This document shows positions 51,953 to 60,600 of a stretch of DNA of 64,000 nt, piece after piece. Position numbers and translations under genes: made by a program. The notes under the pieces were generated by a model, which was given only the letters and a program-made list of their open reading frames with translations, was not told where the DNA came from and did not search any database. Source of the stretch: Bradyrhizobium vignae (GTDB lineage: Bacteria; Pseudomonadota; Alphaproteobacteria; Rhizobiales; Xanthobacteraceae); contig NZ_RDQF01000014.1 in assembly GCF_004114425.1 (NCBI RefSeq), positions 1 through 64,000 on the forward strand. The letters are read 5' to 3'. The stretch's first letter is position 1. Each line of letters starts with the position of its first letter.

Positions 51953-52816
51953 CTATTTCGGATCGGAGGAGAGCTTTTTGCCGGCGGACTGGACCGCTGG
52001 CTTGCTGGCATCTCTGCCGAGACTTGTCACTTTGCGCCAGGATTGACGAAGCTGTCGCCCACGTGTGCTCAGCAGCACGTAAGATAGAATGCCCAACGCG
52101 GCGAGCCCACCTCCTGCACCGACGGCAACGTGGGTTGCAATGAACTTGGTTGGTTCGGCGGAAGCTGCCGCTGGCACAACTGAGACCTCATGCTGAGCCC
52201 GCTCAACCGGCACGAACACGACCGCCACCTTGTCGTATGATAGACCTTCGATGCTGTTGGCGACGAGCATCTTGATCTGCGGCAGCAAGGCTGAGAGCTT
52301 CGCGCTCGAGGCGTATCGAATGAACACCGACGCCGAAGACGGGGTTGCATCCTGTCGCAAAAGATCATTCTTCGGCAGAACGACATGAACACGCGCGGAG
52401 AGAACCCCATCGATATCGTTGATCGTGCGCGACAATTCTTCACTGAGAGCATAGACGTAGCGGGCTCGCTCCTCAACCGGAGAGGCAACGAGGCCCGCTC
52501 CCTTGAACACCTCACCAAGGCTCTTGAAGGATTGGCGCGGCAAGCCCTGGTCATTCAGAAGCTCGATTGAGTAGGCGAGCTGCTTTTCTTCCACCTGAAT
52601 TGTGCTGGTCCCATCCTTACCGACAACACGGATGGCATCGACGCCCTTGCTCAGGAGCAGCCCAAGCATCTCGTTGGCTTCGCGCTCTTGCACTTTGGTA
52701 TACAGATCGGCTTTGCAACCGGCGAGGGTCAGAAAAAGCGGCAACAGGGCGAGAGCATGAAGCCGCTTTCTTGCGGGGCAGCCGCTACCGATCTTGTCTT
52801 TCGTCAAGACAGCCAA
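51953..52816 (-). CDS. rhcJ: RhcJ, T3SS inner-membrane ring lipoprotein (SctJ/FliF family)
   Basis: 287 residues. A lipoprotein signal ends in LAGC (Cys34). 'KVQEREANEMLGLLLSKGVD', 'YSIELLNDQGLPRQSFKSLG', 'YVYALSEELSRTINDIDGVL' and 'ARVHVVLPKND' are the two ring-building motifs of the family. A membrane helix ('GGGLAALGILSYVLLSTRG') lies near residue 250. It forms the inner-membrane ring with RhcD. Confidence 0.95.
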   Translation of the reverse strand: MAVLTKDKIGSGCPARKRLHALALLPLFLTLAGCKADLYTKVQEREANEMLGLLLSKGVDAIRVVGKDGTSTIQVEEKQLAYSIELLNDQGLPRQSFKSLGEVFKGAGLVASPVEERARYVYALSEELSRTINDIDGVLSARVHVVLPKNDLLRQDATPSSASVFIRYASSAKLSALLPQIKMLVANSIEGLSYDKVAVVFVPVERAQHEVSVVPAAASAEPTKFIATHVAVGAGGGLAALGILSYVLLSTRGRQLRQSWRKVTSLGRDASKPAVQSAGKKLSSDPK

Positions 52817-52824
52817 CGGCCCGC

Positions 52825-53355
52825 TCAGCCCGCCGATAGAAGCTTGTTCAGAGATGAACTGACAGCACCTGTCCCCTTGGAGAGGAGCGAAACCTGGATG
52901 ACGCCATTGTAAACATCCCGCAGATTCGCCAGCGCAGAGTCGAAATGATCCGCACCTTCCGGTTTGCCCGCTGGATGTACCTCGACTTGCTGTGCAGGCA
53001 AGACTGGTTGCGCTGCCGGCCCAGGCTGGAGACCCTTGGTAGGATCCGGCTCGCCGACGAGCGTCGGCGAAACTGCACCCGACGGAAATGGTCTGCCCTT
53101 ATGGATAGTAGAAATGCTCTGAAGGACGCGATCGCCGAGCGGACTCGCCGACATGACTGCGCGCTGTACTTCCGGCAGCAATGGAGCTGGCGCGCGCTCG
53201 GTCACAGAAGAGGCGGCACCTTGGTTCGAGGCCGCCTGCGCAAGACTCTCATCAAACTGGGCGTGTGCCGGCGAACAGCCGCTGGAGGCACACTCGACGG
53301 AGTTGGCAGGGATCGACGTAATGCCAAACAACATGGAGGAAGTCATTTCTGTCAC
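52825..53355 (-). CDS. nopB: NopB (NolB), secreted T3SS pilus-associated protein
   Basis: 176 residues without a Sec signal; Ser-, Pro- and Ala-rich. The C-terminal part ('HFDSALANLRDVYNGVIQVS', 'GTGAVSSSLNKLLSAG') is the more conserved helical region. It is the first gene of the minus-strand apparatus operon, as nolB is in other rhizobia, where NopB is found in the extracellular T3SS appendage. Some authors place it as the inner rod (SctI-like). The start could also be the next ATG, three codons in. Confidence 0.88.
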   Translation of the reverse strand: MTEMTSSMLFGITSIPANSVECASSGCSPAHAQFDESLAQAASNQGAASSVTERAPAPLLPEVQRAVMSASPLGDRVLQSISTIHKGRPFPSGAVSPTLVGEPDPTKGLQPGPAAQPVLPAQQVEVHPAGKPEGADHFDSALANLRDVYNGVIQVSLLSKGTGAVSSSLNKLLSAG

Positions 53356-53397
53356 GTAGTGAGGTGAGCCGTCGGTTCACACGAACGGGCCGGCACT

Positions 53398-53415
53398 TTA
53401 GAGGCACAAGCTGAC
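53398..53415 (-). promoter_or_regulatory. Probable degenerate tts box for the nopB operon
   Basis: The minus strand reads GTCAGCTTGTGCCTCTAA. The first half matches the core exactly; the second half is poor. It lies 42 bases before nopB, where a tts box is expected. Confidence 0.5.
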
Positions 53416-53451
53416 CAAAAACTGACGAGCAGCTGTCATCTAATGATCACG

Positions 53452-53469
53452 GTCAGCTTCCAATTTGCG
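53452..53469 (+). promoter_or_regulatory. Probable degenerate tts box for rhcC1
   Basis: GTCAGCTTCCAATTTGCG: good first half, weak second half; 41 bases before the first possible start of rhcC1. Confidence 0.4.
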
Positions 53470-53510
53470 ACAGAGCAGCGGCTTCCAAATTTTGGGACAA
53501 ATTCCCGTGC

Positions 53511-54239
53511 TTGTTCTCAAGCGTAAAAATAGCGGGAATGCTCATTCTATCCACAAGGCGGCACATCTTGAAGAAACTTCTCTATGCTGGTGTTTTCATT
53601 TGCTTGGGCGTCGTCGAGGCGCCTGGCGCTCCCCTGGCGCTGCCATCGACGCCTTATAGTTACACAGTTCTGGATCAGGACCTCGCGGCCGCACTGCAGG
53701 AATTCGGCAACAACCTAAATATCAGAGTCAACGTCAGCACCGGGGTGAAGGGGCGGATTCGCGGGCGAATGCCCGATCTCCCACCGCGAGAGTTCCTCGA
53801 ACGGTTGATCAATCTCTACAATCTTCAATGGTACTACGATGGGCTGGTGCTCTATGTATCCGACGCGCATGAGGCGCAAAGCCGCCTTTTGGTCTTGCGT
53901 CCAATCAGCTTTGATGCGTTCAAGGCGGCACTCGATGCGCTCAACATCTCCGACGAGCGTTACATCGTGAGAGCCGTACCGGGAGATGGCCTCGTCTTCG
54001 CCTCTGGTCCACCCCGCTTTGTCGCGCTTGTGGAGCAAACACTCAAAGGACTTGCGGCGGAGGCACAGGCACGGCGAAACCCGAGCGGTGACGAAAAGCC
54101 ACCGCACGAGTCGGTTTTGATGCTGTTTCGGGGATCCTCCAGCGTGGTCATTCGCGAAGGACGACCGAATGACGCTCCTTCGCCGGAGGCACCACATCAA
54201 GACGGCATGGTCCACATACCCGATGCAGGTAAGAAATGA
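53511..54239 (+). CDS. rhcC1: RhcC1 (NolW), N-terminal part of the T3SS secretin
   Basis: 242 residues (the ATG at 53538 is an alternative start). After a signal peptide ('LLYAGVFICLGVVEAPGAPL') comes the N0 domain ('YTVLDQDLAAALQEFGNNLN', 'PDLPPREFLERLINLYNLQW', 'YYDGLVLYVSDA') and then an N1-like domain ('FKAALDALNISDERYIVRAV'). The secretin pore domain is absent; in rhizobia it is supplied by RhcC2. Faces nopB divergently, as is usual. Confidence 0.93.
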   Translation: MFSSVKIAGMLILSTRRHILKKLLYAGVFICLGVVEAPGAPLALPSTPYSYTVLDQDLAAALQEFGNNLNIRVNVSTGVKGRIRGRMPDLPPREFLERLINLYNLQWYYDGLVLYVSDAHEAQSRLLVLRPISFDAFKAALDALNISDERYIVRAVPGDGLVFASGPPRFVALVEQTLKGLAAEAQARRNPSGDEKPPHESVLMLFRGSSSVVIREGRPNDAPSPEAPHQDGMVHIPDAGKK

Positions 54240-54294
54240 CCTGATGACAACAGATCGCCTACGAAGAGGTGCAATGCGTCTGTTTATGCCCTGT

Positions 54295-54312
54295 GTCAGC
54301 TTTTCGAAAGCT
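54295..54312 (+). promoter_or_regulatory. tts box (TtsI binding site) before a broken effector
   Basis: GTCAGCTTTTCGAAAGCT is an exact match to the core. The first credible start codon after it is at 54551, of a disrupted effector gene. Confidence 0.9.
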
Positions 54313-54550
54313 ACTGCTGCCATTGTCAGAGCGCGGATATGTAGATGGCCGATGCCGCACGGCGGCGCAATAAACGTCCAGGCCGGAGCCACTGATGCGA
54401 ACCAGAGTCCTGGCCAGCAGCATCGGTGACCGTGCTTTGCCGCTTTAGCGCCTCGTGCGAGCTTTTGAACAACTCTACGAACTCTGCCATGCAAATGAGC
54501 TTCATCGCATAAGAATGAAAGCCCCTCCGTTGTCCAAAGGGAGGAACAGG

Positions 54551-55077
54551 ATGAACTTCAACTCGCTAAGCCCGGCGGACAACAGCCCAGCGTCCCACTC
54601 GTCCTCGTCGCCCGCCGGTCCGAGAGAGTCGCATTGCATAAAGTACCCGAATACAGCCAGGACCTAATTTGGCAGGAACTCGGAGGCAGATCATCGCGTG
54701 TTGAGCATTGAGCGGCGGCGAGCGGACCAATTCCCAACAGCCGATCTCTAAGCACCGCGTGGACGCGTCCGATTTCGGCAACGACCTGTTTGGCAAGATC
54801 CGGGTCACCTCACGCTGGACCATCTCCAGCGGAGCTCGCGTTGCCCGCAGCGGTTGCTCCGCCGGAACTTGGAGATTTCGCCATGGCGAACGGCCGTCGC
54901 GCCAGGGACGAGTGGGTCTTCACTGGCCAAACCGCTGCGCCTGCTCAGATCGAACTGCTAAGAGGCCGCGACCTCATACCGACTAGGGCTGCCCGGACAA
55001 CCACGTTCTCCAACCTGGGTGTGCCTCACAGGGCGGAATGGCAAGAAGAAGGTTTATTCGTATCAAACCATCCCTAA
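54551..55077 (+). pseudogene. Broken type III effector gene of the FSHGTQ-domain family
   Basis: ATG 54551 follows a perfect GGGAGGAACAGG and opens with MNFNSLSPADNSPAS, matching the effector N-terminus at 34381 ('NINPADKNFAAS'); it stops after 38 codons. In another frame, 54790-55077 encodes a divergent copy of the C-terminal domain ('AQIELLRGRDLIPTRAARTT', then 'HRAEWQEEGLFVSNHP'), alignable to copy 2 of the effector at 12404-12979 ('PALMDKLREEGFMPT', 'YKAELAEGGFVKL'). So an effector gene with normal ends has been disrupted by frameshift or deletion, while its tts box is intact. Confidence 0.65.
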
Positions 55078-55528
55078 ACTCTGCCCTTTTGGCCTGTAGG
55101 TTCGAGCGAACACTCGCGAAGCGGATAAGCATGATGACATAAAGAATGCCAGGCGCAGCTGTGCTTCGATCCGCTCGGGGCAACATGGTCCGCACAATAC
55201 CGTCGGACTTTTTCGAGCACCCACGCCAGTCAATCTCATACGATCATTCTGGTCTCATCGGGGCAGGCCCCAACACTCTCGTTGGGCAGGCGCGAGGTCG
55301 CTAGGCGTGGGTGATTTCACCATCAGATGCTGCGGAGACCTGCGACGTTGTTGCAGGAATCAGCGCACGTGACCATCCGCAGAGCGGCAGACTCGGGTTC
55401 ATTGATTCGACCTAGTTGGCGTGGAGGCGAGCGATCGAAACCAAACAGGCAAGCCGATTCCGATATCAAGAACCATCACCGCCTTTCACACTTTCATTTC
55501 GCGCCTCGTTATGAAACCTCTGAATGCC
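55078..55528. other. Gene-free stretch
   Basis: About 450 bases between the broken effector and the nopX tts box. No gene or clear structure seen. Confidence 0.5.
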
Positions 55529-55546
55529 GTCAGCTTTTGGAAAGCT
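55529..55546 (+). promoter_or_regulatory. tts box (TtsI binding site) of nopX
   Basis: GTCAGCTTTTGGAAAGCT, one mismatch to the core and followed by AAT. It lies 207 bases before the nopX start, so the transcript has a long leader. Confidence 0.88.
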
Positions 55547-55753
55547 AATCGAACCTACCATACGGCGTGAACATCTAGACGGCGATGTGCCCATAGATTG
55601 TAGCGGAACTGAGCGCTGGGGCGCACTGAGCAATCGGAAGCAAGTGGTAGGAGCCATCGATCCTATCAACATTTATTGCTCGTTGTTCGTCGCGACTCTC
55701 GGGCTGCGCCACATGACCGGCTTGTGGTGCGATCTCAAATCAGAGGACGTAGA

Positions 55754-57553
55754 ATGTCAGTCAACAACCTGTCGCTAACCGCCAGCTCCACTTTGTCCGG
55801 GCTGGCGCCCGGGCCCTCATCGGCGCGGGATCTTTCAAGTTTCGAGGCGATGCTGGCTATTTTCTCGTTGAAAGACAAGGTCGATGACCATTCCGCACCG
55901 CAGAATCCGGCAGCTGCCGACTCAGCCAAGCAGCTGACGGAGGAACTCACGCAGGAGGTGCGGAACATCCTCCCGCCGGAGATCAAGGCCGCACTGGACG
56001 CATGTCAGCAGCCGCCAGAGCCATCCTCCACGGAGTCCTCCTCCGCTGCGAGCGCACCGAAGATTGCAGAGGCACCCGTACAAAGCTCAAGGATCACGTG
56101 GAACAGCGGCACGTTGACTGATGCCGAGCTGCAGATCGTGTCGGTACTGAACCGACACAAAGACAAATGCCCGCTGGATTGGAAATCTCTTGGAGATTTG
56201 GCCAACGATCCCTCCACACGAGCGGATCTAAAAGCGGCGATCGAGGCTCTGCAACAGGACCCAGAGCTCTTCTATGCGATAGGCTCGCAAGGTGACGGCC
56301 GCTGCGGCGGGAAGATTAAAGCAGGTGATCTCTCCGGCTTCTCCGATCACCACCCTCAGGTTGGTGCGTTCCAGGAGCAGCGGGCAAAGAGCTATACGCA
56401 AAACTACATCCCTTCCGACGGCACCCGGAATGCCGAGCCATCGGTTATGACCCAGACCGATGCATTGCGCGAGCTCTATCGGTATTCCGACAACCTGCCT
56501 AAGAACCTAAGCCTTGCGGATTTCAAGCGGATCGTCGACGGCGAAGCCAAAACCGGCAAATGCCCGCCACAGGTCCTTGCGGCCGCTCAATACTTCCTCG
56601 ATCACCCGGATGAATGGACGCAGTTGTATGGTGGCTCGATAGACAAGGTCCACAAAGAGGACTTCCTGCAGATTGCTTCATCATCGATGAATCTCACGCA
56701 AGCCGAGCTCGATACGCTCAATACGATCAACAAGAACCAAAACGCTTTCTTCAGGAACGGTGATCTGACCCGGGAAAAGCTGGCGAGCATGGTCGATAAT
56801 AAGAGCCTCGCGCCCGAGGTGCGAAAGGCGGCCTCCCAGCTGCTCTCCGATCCTGTGTTGTTCGGGTTGATGAACAACGCAATTACCGGCTACAAAACCC
56901 ACCATAAGTTCTTCGACTTCGGCGGCGGGCATACGGTCGATTCCGGCAACATCAGCAACAGCGACTTCAACCAGTTCTTCAACAACATGTCGGGTGCGAA
57001 CCGCACCGTCCTCCAAGTGAAGACGCATGCCGTCCGAACGCCTGCCGAGCAGGACGCGGTCGCGGACATGACGATTGGCGTGGCAGACCAGCCCGACATC
57101 AAGTCTCCCAAAAAGAACGGTGGCGCCTTCATGCACGCACTTAATGACGTGCTCAAAGTTGGCTCTAAGGTATTCGACTGGGCCGCGACAGCAGTCGGTG
57201 TACTTGGCTTCATTCCAGGCTTGGGGGAATTGGCCGATCTGGCGTCAATGGTGCTCGAAGCCGAGGCGCAAGCTGCAAATCTTCTTCACACTGCCATCAG
57301 TGGCGGCAACATAAAGCAAGCGCTGGAAGAAGCCGGGCTGAGCCTTGCGGCACAGGCGGTGGGCTGCATCGCCGGACCTGAGGTCAAATTAGCAATGCGA
57401 GAGGGCTTGGTGAAGCAGGCAATTCAAGAAGCCGCGACTGCCGGCATCAACCTGCCGGTTTCAGTGGCCCAGTCCTACGCGCAGGATTATTTGAATAACC
57501 TGAAGGCTCGCATCGAATCGGAGCGCTTGCAAACTGCAGGCGCTAACGCCTAG
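55754..57553 (+). CDS. nopX: NopX (NolX), T3SS translocator protein, HrpF-like
   Basis: 599 residues from ATG 55754 (GAGGACGTAGA upstream), the usual NolX length. No Sec signal. The first 120 residues are Ser/Pro/Ala-rich. Two repeated segments of the NolX/HrpF family follow: 'LTDAELQIVSVLNRHKDKCP' with 'LGDLANDPSTRADLKAAIEA', and 'LTQAELDTLNTINKNQNAFF' with 'LASMVDNKSLAPEVRKAASQ'. A hydrophobic region near 490-530 ('VFDWAATAVGVLGFIPGLGE') is the likely membrane-inserting part. In Sinorhizobium NolX is secreted and thought to form the pore in the plant membrane. Confidence 0.95.
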   Translation: MSVNNLSLTASSTLSGLAPGPSSARDLSSFEAMLAIFSLKDKVDDHSAPQNPAAADSAKQLTEELTQEVRNILPPEIKAALDACQQPPEPSSTESSSAASAPKIAEAPVQSSRITWNSGTLTDAELQIVSVLNRHKDKCPLDWKSLGDLANDPSTRADLKAAIEALQQDPELFYAIGSQGDGRCGGKIKAGDLSGFSDHHPQVGAFQEQRAKSYTQNYIPSDGTRNAEPSVMTQTDALRELYRYSDNLPKNLSLADFKRIVDGEAKTGKCPPQVLAAAQYFLDHPDEWTQLYGGSIDKVHKEDFLQIASSSMNLTQAELDTLNTINKNQNAFFRNGDLTREKLASMVDNKSLAPEVRKAASQLLSDPVLFGLMNNAITGYKTHHKFFDFGGGHTVDSGNISNSDFNQFFNNMSGANRTVLQVKTHAVRTPAEQDAVADMTIGVADQPDIKSPKKNGGAFMHALNDVLKVGSKVFDWAATAVGVLGFIPGLGELADLASMVLEAEAQAANLLHTAISGGNIKQALEEAGLSLAAQAVGCIAGPEVKLAMREGLVKQAIQEAATAGINLPVSVAQSYAQDYLNNLKARIESERLQTAGANA

Positions 57554-58336
57554 GCGGAGCGACGCTATCTTCTCAGGATCACGCCGGAAACGGCGCTTGC
57601 GCGGCCTCCGCGCGGTTGGGCCTCTCTGCCGAGCAGTAGGTCGCGCAAGCTCCACCAGCATACTTGAGCCGCCCCCGAATCCGAGGAACTTATTTCGGGT
57701 TTTCATTGCGCACAAACTATGTTGGCCGCACTCGGTCGTTCGACTCCGACCTCAAATCCAGTCTGTCGCTTTGAAGTTCCATTGACTGCATACGCCGCCT
57801 GTCAACCCGCGAGGCAGTAACAATACCCGACAGACCGGCCACAGCCGCGGAGCCTGCCGGTTACGCAAGGATCGAGAGCACATTGATCCAAAGGGCTCTT
57901 TCTCGAGTAGCGCGCTCCTGCTCGGTCTCCGTGAAAGTGGGTCGCGATTGAAGGATCTGCCATGGCCCCCCCCCCAGGCCGATGGACCGCTCTGGCCGCT
58001 GAATCGGCCGTCACTCTGGCTTTCAGCCTCGCTCCCGACGAGGTCAAGCTCCGTGCCGCATCGCCTGACCGCAAGCAAATTGTCGAAAGAGCTTGGAGGC
58101 GTCGAAAAGGACGTGAGCCAGAGATTGCAGCACGTCCAGCCCAAAACGCTATATTAGTGGCGGCTTTGATATTTCGCCAACTGAACGCTTTCGACGCGAT
58201 GAGATCAAGCTCCCCAAACGATTGTTTGTCTTAACCATCTGATCTCCAGCTTTCGCCGGTGACCTTTCAAATACGCTCTGCTGGTGAAGGCTTTTGATGA
58301 CGATCCACCATCGGCTCATTGTATTTTCTACGACTC
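57554..58336. other. Gene-poor stretch between nopX and nopC
   Basis: About 780 bases. A plus-strand frame at 57962-58234 ('DRKQIVERAWRRRKGREPEI') looks weakly protein-like but has no ribosome binding site and no recognised family. Confidence 0.4.
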
Positions 58337-58354
58337 GTCAGCTTGTCGAAAGCT
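58337..58354 (+). promoter_or_regulatory. tts box (TtsI binding site) of the nopC-nopA operon
   Basis: GTCAGCTTGTCGAAAGCT, an exact match, preceded by CTC and followed by AATGC; 66 bases before nopC. Confidence 0.92.
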
Positions 58355-58420
58355 AATGCATGCAGAGTGGAGGGTGGAAACTGCCTCCATTGGCACATCG
58401 AATTGACATAGGAGAACCCG

Positions 58421-58717
58421 ATGCGCGTTACGAGCTCTAGCGCCGCTGGGCACGTTGATGCTGACCTCCATGCAGCTGGCGGCAAAAGCGGCGGCAAACA
58501 CGGATCTCACAAGCCAGGCGAGCGCGACGATCATGGCCGATCGCCTGATGCAAACATTCCCGTAAACGGCGGCGCGTCCACTCCGGGCGGTAACTCGCAT
58601 GAAGCCGCTATGCAGCAAGCGTTCAACGTCGCTCTGGGAGCCGTTGCTCTCCAATTTGCGAATAGTGCAATGAGCCGTTTCGACGATGTCATGGCCGAGA
58701 CAGAGGAGGATTCCTGA
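58421..58717 (+). CDS. nopC: NopC, small secreted T3SS protein
   Basis: 98 residues from ATG 58421 (AGGAGAACCCG upstream). The N-terminal 60 residues are Gly/Ser/His-rich and disordered; the C-terminus is one amphipathic helix ('AAMQQAFNVALGAVALQFAN'). Length, position directly before nopA and the strong tts box fit NopC, described in Sinorhizobium as an effector encoded next to nopA. The identity rests mainly on position and size. Confidence 0.78.
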   Translation: MRVTSSSAAGHVDADLHAAGGKSGGKHGSHKPGERDDHGRSPDANIPVNGGASTPGGNSHEAAMQQAFNVALGAVALQFANSAMSRFDDVMAETEEDS

Positions 58718-58787
58718 CGTCGCATGTTGCGACGTTAGGAAATAGGAGCCGCACGTGGCGGCGAAATCGAGCAAACAGGAGAATAGT

Positions 58788-59021
58788 ATGGGTAAAGGAG
58801 TTGGTGCGTCTGGTACCTCGACTGCAGGTGGGGTAGCCGGCACCGCTACTGCTGCAGCAGCTTCCACCACTGCTGAAGTTGCTGGAGAGGCGGCATTCCA
58901 AAAGCAAATCGCCGCTTTGACTGCGACCAGCACAAAGGCTGCTGAGAGGGATGTGGAACTTCGCGTTGTCTCGACTGAGCTTTCGACTATCAAAAAAGCG
59001 GCCGATGAGCGGGTGCAGTAA
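58788..59021 (+). CDS. nopA: NopA, T3SS needle/pilus subunit
   Basis: 77 residues from ATG 58788 (CAGGAG upstream). A short Gly/Ala/Thr-rich first half is followed by a charged helix ('FQKQIAALTATSTKAAERDV', 'STELSTIKKAADERVQ'). Such small, cysteine-free helical hairpins are typical of the rhizobial pilin NopA, which builds the extracellular appendage. It lies between nopC and rhcD; two strong hairpins follow it. Confidence 0.88.
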   Translation: MGKGVGASGTSTAGGVAGTATAAAASTTAEVAGEAAFQKQIAALTATSTKAAERDVELRVVSTELSTIKKAADERVQ

Positions 59022-59031
59022 GGGATGAGAT

Positions 59032-59050
59032 GGGGCGGCGTCGCCGCCCC
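59032..59050 (+). terminator. GC-rich hairpin after nopA
   Basis: GGGGCGGC-GTC-GCCGCCCC, an 8-bp stem with a 3-base loop, 10 bases after the nopA stop. Likely protects the nopA message or partly terminates it. Confidence 0.6.
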
Positions 59051-59082
59051 ACTTTCCCCGGCTGCTGTCTGTGAAGTCGCAA

Positions 59083-59112
59083 CGGGCCGTACGGTTTTGC
59101 CGTACGGTCCCG
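59083..59112 (+). terminator. Second hairpin between nopA and rhcD
   Basis: CGGGCCGTACGG, loop TTTTG, CCGTACGGTCCCG: a 12-bp stem with one bulged T, ending 22 bases before rhcD. There is no T run, so attenuation or mRNA stabilisation is more likely than full termination. Confidence 0.55.
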
Positions 59113-59134
59113 TTCGCTATTCAGGAAACTGACC

Positions 59135-60025
59135 GTGAATGAACCAAATTGCTTGCATTTCGAAGTGCTGTCGGGGGGTTATTCTGGGCTGACAAGTAAA
59201 GTGGGGATCGGATCGTGTCTGATTGGCAGCAGCCTCGATGCAGACTTAATCTTCGTCGAACAAGGCCTCGAACCGCACCATCTCCGTGTCACCCCGCATT
59301 CCAATTCAATCGAGATCGAGGCCCTTGCGAGGGACGTCAGGATCGAGGGGCACGAGACTGTTTTAGCGAATGAGCCCATTGTTGTCCCTCTTCCTGTCGT
59401 TTTGCATGCCGGGGCGATGTCCATTCGCTGGACGATCGAGGACTACAAACAAGCTGGCTCCATCGACCGGCGGCGTATATCGCTCGCCGTTCTCACTTTT
59501 GTCCTGATCAGCTCTGCCGCGGTTGGCGCAGTCTCATCCAGTTTTGTCCAGACCGACACCACCGTGGCGTCAAGTCGGTCGTCCCCTGCTACGACGATTG
59601 CACCCACGCTGGCGCTCAGCGCTCCTGATGCTTTGGCCACCAATGCAGCTGCCGAGCGGCTGCAAGAGGAAGTTGACAGAGCGGGCCTTGTCGGCATCAA
59701 GGTCGGCTCTGGGGCGGGCGTTGTCACCGCCGACGGCACCGTTACGCCCGCCTCGCTCGCCACATGGCGAGACGTCCAGCAGCGGTTTGATCAAAATAGC
59801 GATGGCGCTTATACGCTTGTCAATGCGGTCGCCATCAAGGTTGAGAAGACGCCCCCAGCAATTGAAGTCCAAGCTGTTTGGCGCGGGAGCCAACCCTATA
59901 TTGTCGTTGCTGGTCAAAAGTATTTCGTCGGCGCGCTCTTGAGCAATGGATGGACCGTCTGCGGGATTGAGGAAGGGCGTGTTTTGCTGAGCCGGGATGG
60001 TCGGCTTGCCACCCTACGCTATTAG
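59135..60025 (+). CDS. rhcD: RhcD, T3SS inner-membrane ring protein (SctD family; y4yQ homolog)
   Basis: 296 residues. Residues 1-100 resemble the cytoplasmic FHA-like domain of SctD ('GGYSGLTSKVGIGSCLIGSS', 'GLEPHHLRVTPHSNSIEIEA'). One membrane helix follows ('ISLAVLTFVLISSAAVGAVS', about residues 116-138). The periplasmic part has a BON-like segment ('LQEEVDRAGLVGIKVGSGAG') and a last domain ('YIVVAGQKYFVGALLSNGW'). Shorter than typical SctD but with the same order. Should pair with RhcJ. Confidence 0.82.
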   Translation: MNEPNCLHFEVLSGGYSGLTSKVGIGSCLIGSSLDADLIFVEQGLEPHHLRVTPHSNSIEIEALARDVRIEGHETVLANEPIVVPLPVVLHAGAMSIRWTIEDYKQAGSIDRRRISLAVLTFVLISSAAVGAVSSSFVQTDTTVASSRSSPATTIAPTLALSAPDALATNAAAERLQEEVDRAGLVGIKVGSGAGVVTADGTVTPASLATWRDVQQRFDQNSDGAYTLVNAVAIKVEKTPPAIEVQAVWRGSQPYIVVAGQKYFVGALLSNGWTVCGIEEGRVLLSRDGRLATLRY

Positions 60026-60058
60026 CGTTTTAGGCCGCAGGTAAGGAAGCAAAGTGCC

Positions 60059-60598
60059 ATGACTAGGCTGCCCCCGAATCCCGTCAAGCCTGGCACCTCT
60101 TTTCAGGAGCCAAACGTCGATCATCATGCATTTGCCATCACGCCCGTTAGTTCTCGAGGCAAGTCCATCGCGATTGATCGGACGCGTGGCAATGATAACA
60201 AGAGCCACACCTCAATTTCTCGTCACAGCGACGTGCTGGATCCCTTGGTGGACGCCACGATCGAGAGCGCGCTCGAGCTCAGTTCGATCGATGCAGTTTC
60301 GCGCGTCAATCTCGACGAGGCGCGCGCCCCGCCAGGTCAGGTCGAGCCAGGCTCGGAACTCGCTTGGCTTAATGAGCCCAATCTCGCGCACGGTCTGCTC
60401 TCCTTCGTGACGCCGCGCTTACGTCATTCGCATGTTCTGCGTCCAGAGCAACACGGCCTTCTTCTGGAGCGTTTGGCTGATACGCTATCAGCCGCGCCAG
60501 AGGATTTGGTGTCACGTGAAGGGGCCGCGCTTCTGCAACTGGAGCTGCAGCGATTAATCCTGCTCCGGCAGAGTCACAACGGCTTGATCAAAGGCTAG
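60059..60598 (+). CDS. Conserved-position T3SS protein of unknown function
   Basis: 179 residues, between rhcD and the TPR gene, same direction, with 33 bases to rhcD and 2 bases to the next gene. The N-terminal 60 residues are disordered; the C-terminal 90 are helical ('RPEQHGLLLERLADTLSAAP', 'LLQLELQRLILLRQSHNGLI'). The position suggests an apparatus part or co-chaperone of the TPR protein. I do not recognise a family. Confidence 0.65.
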   Translation: MTRLPPNPVKPGTSFQEPNVDHHAFAITPVSSRGKSIAIDRTRGNDNKSHTSISRHSDVLDPLVDATIESALELSSIDAVSRVNLDEARAPPGQVEPGSELAWLNEPNLAHGLLSFVTPRLRHSHVLRPEQHGLLLERLADTLSAAPEDLVSREGAALLQLELQRLILLRQSHNGLIKG

Positions 60599-60600
60599 CG

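Noticed and set aside
55200..55320. Possible tRNA-like or structured RNA (repeat of GTTGGGCAGG / GGGGCAGGCCCC)
   Set aside because: No cloverleaf can be drawn and no conserved tRNA loops are present.
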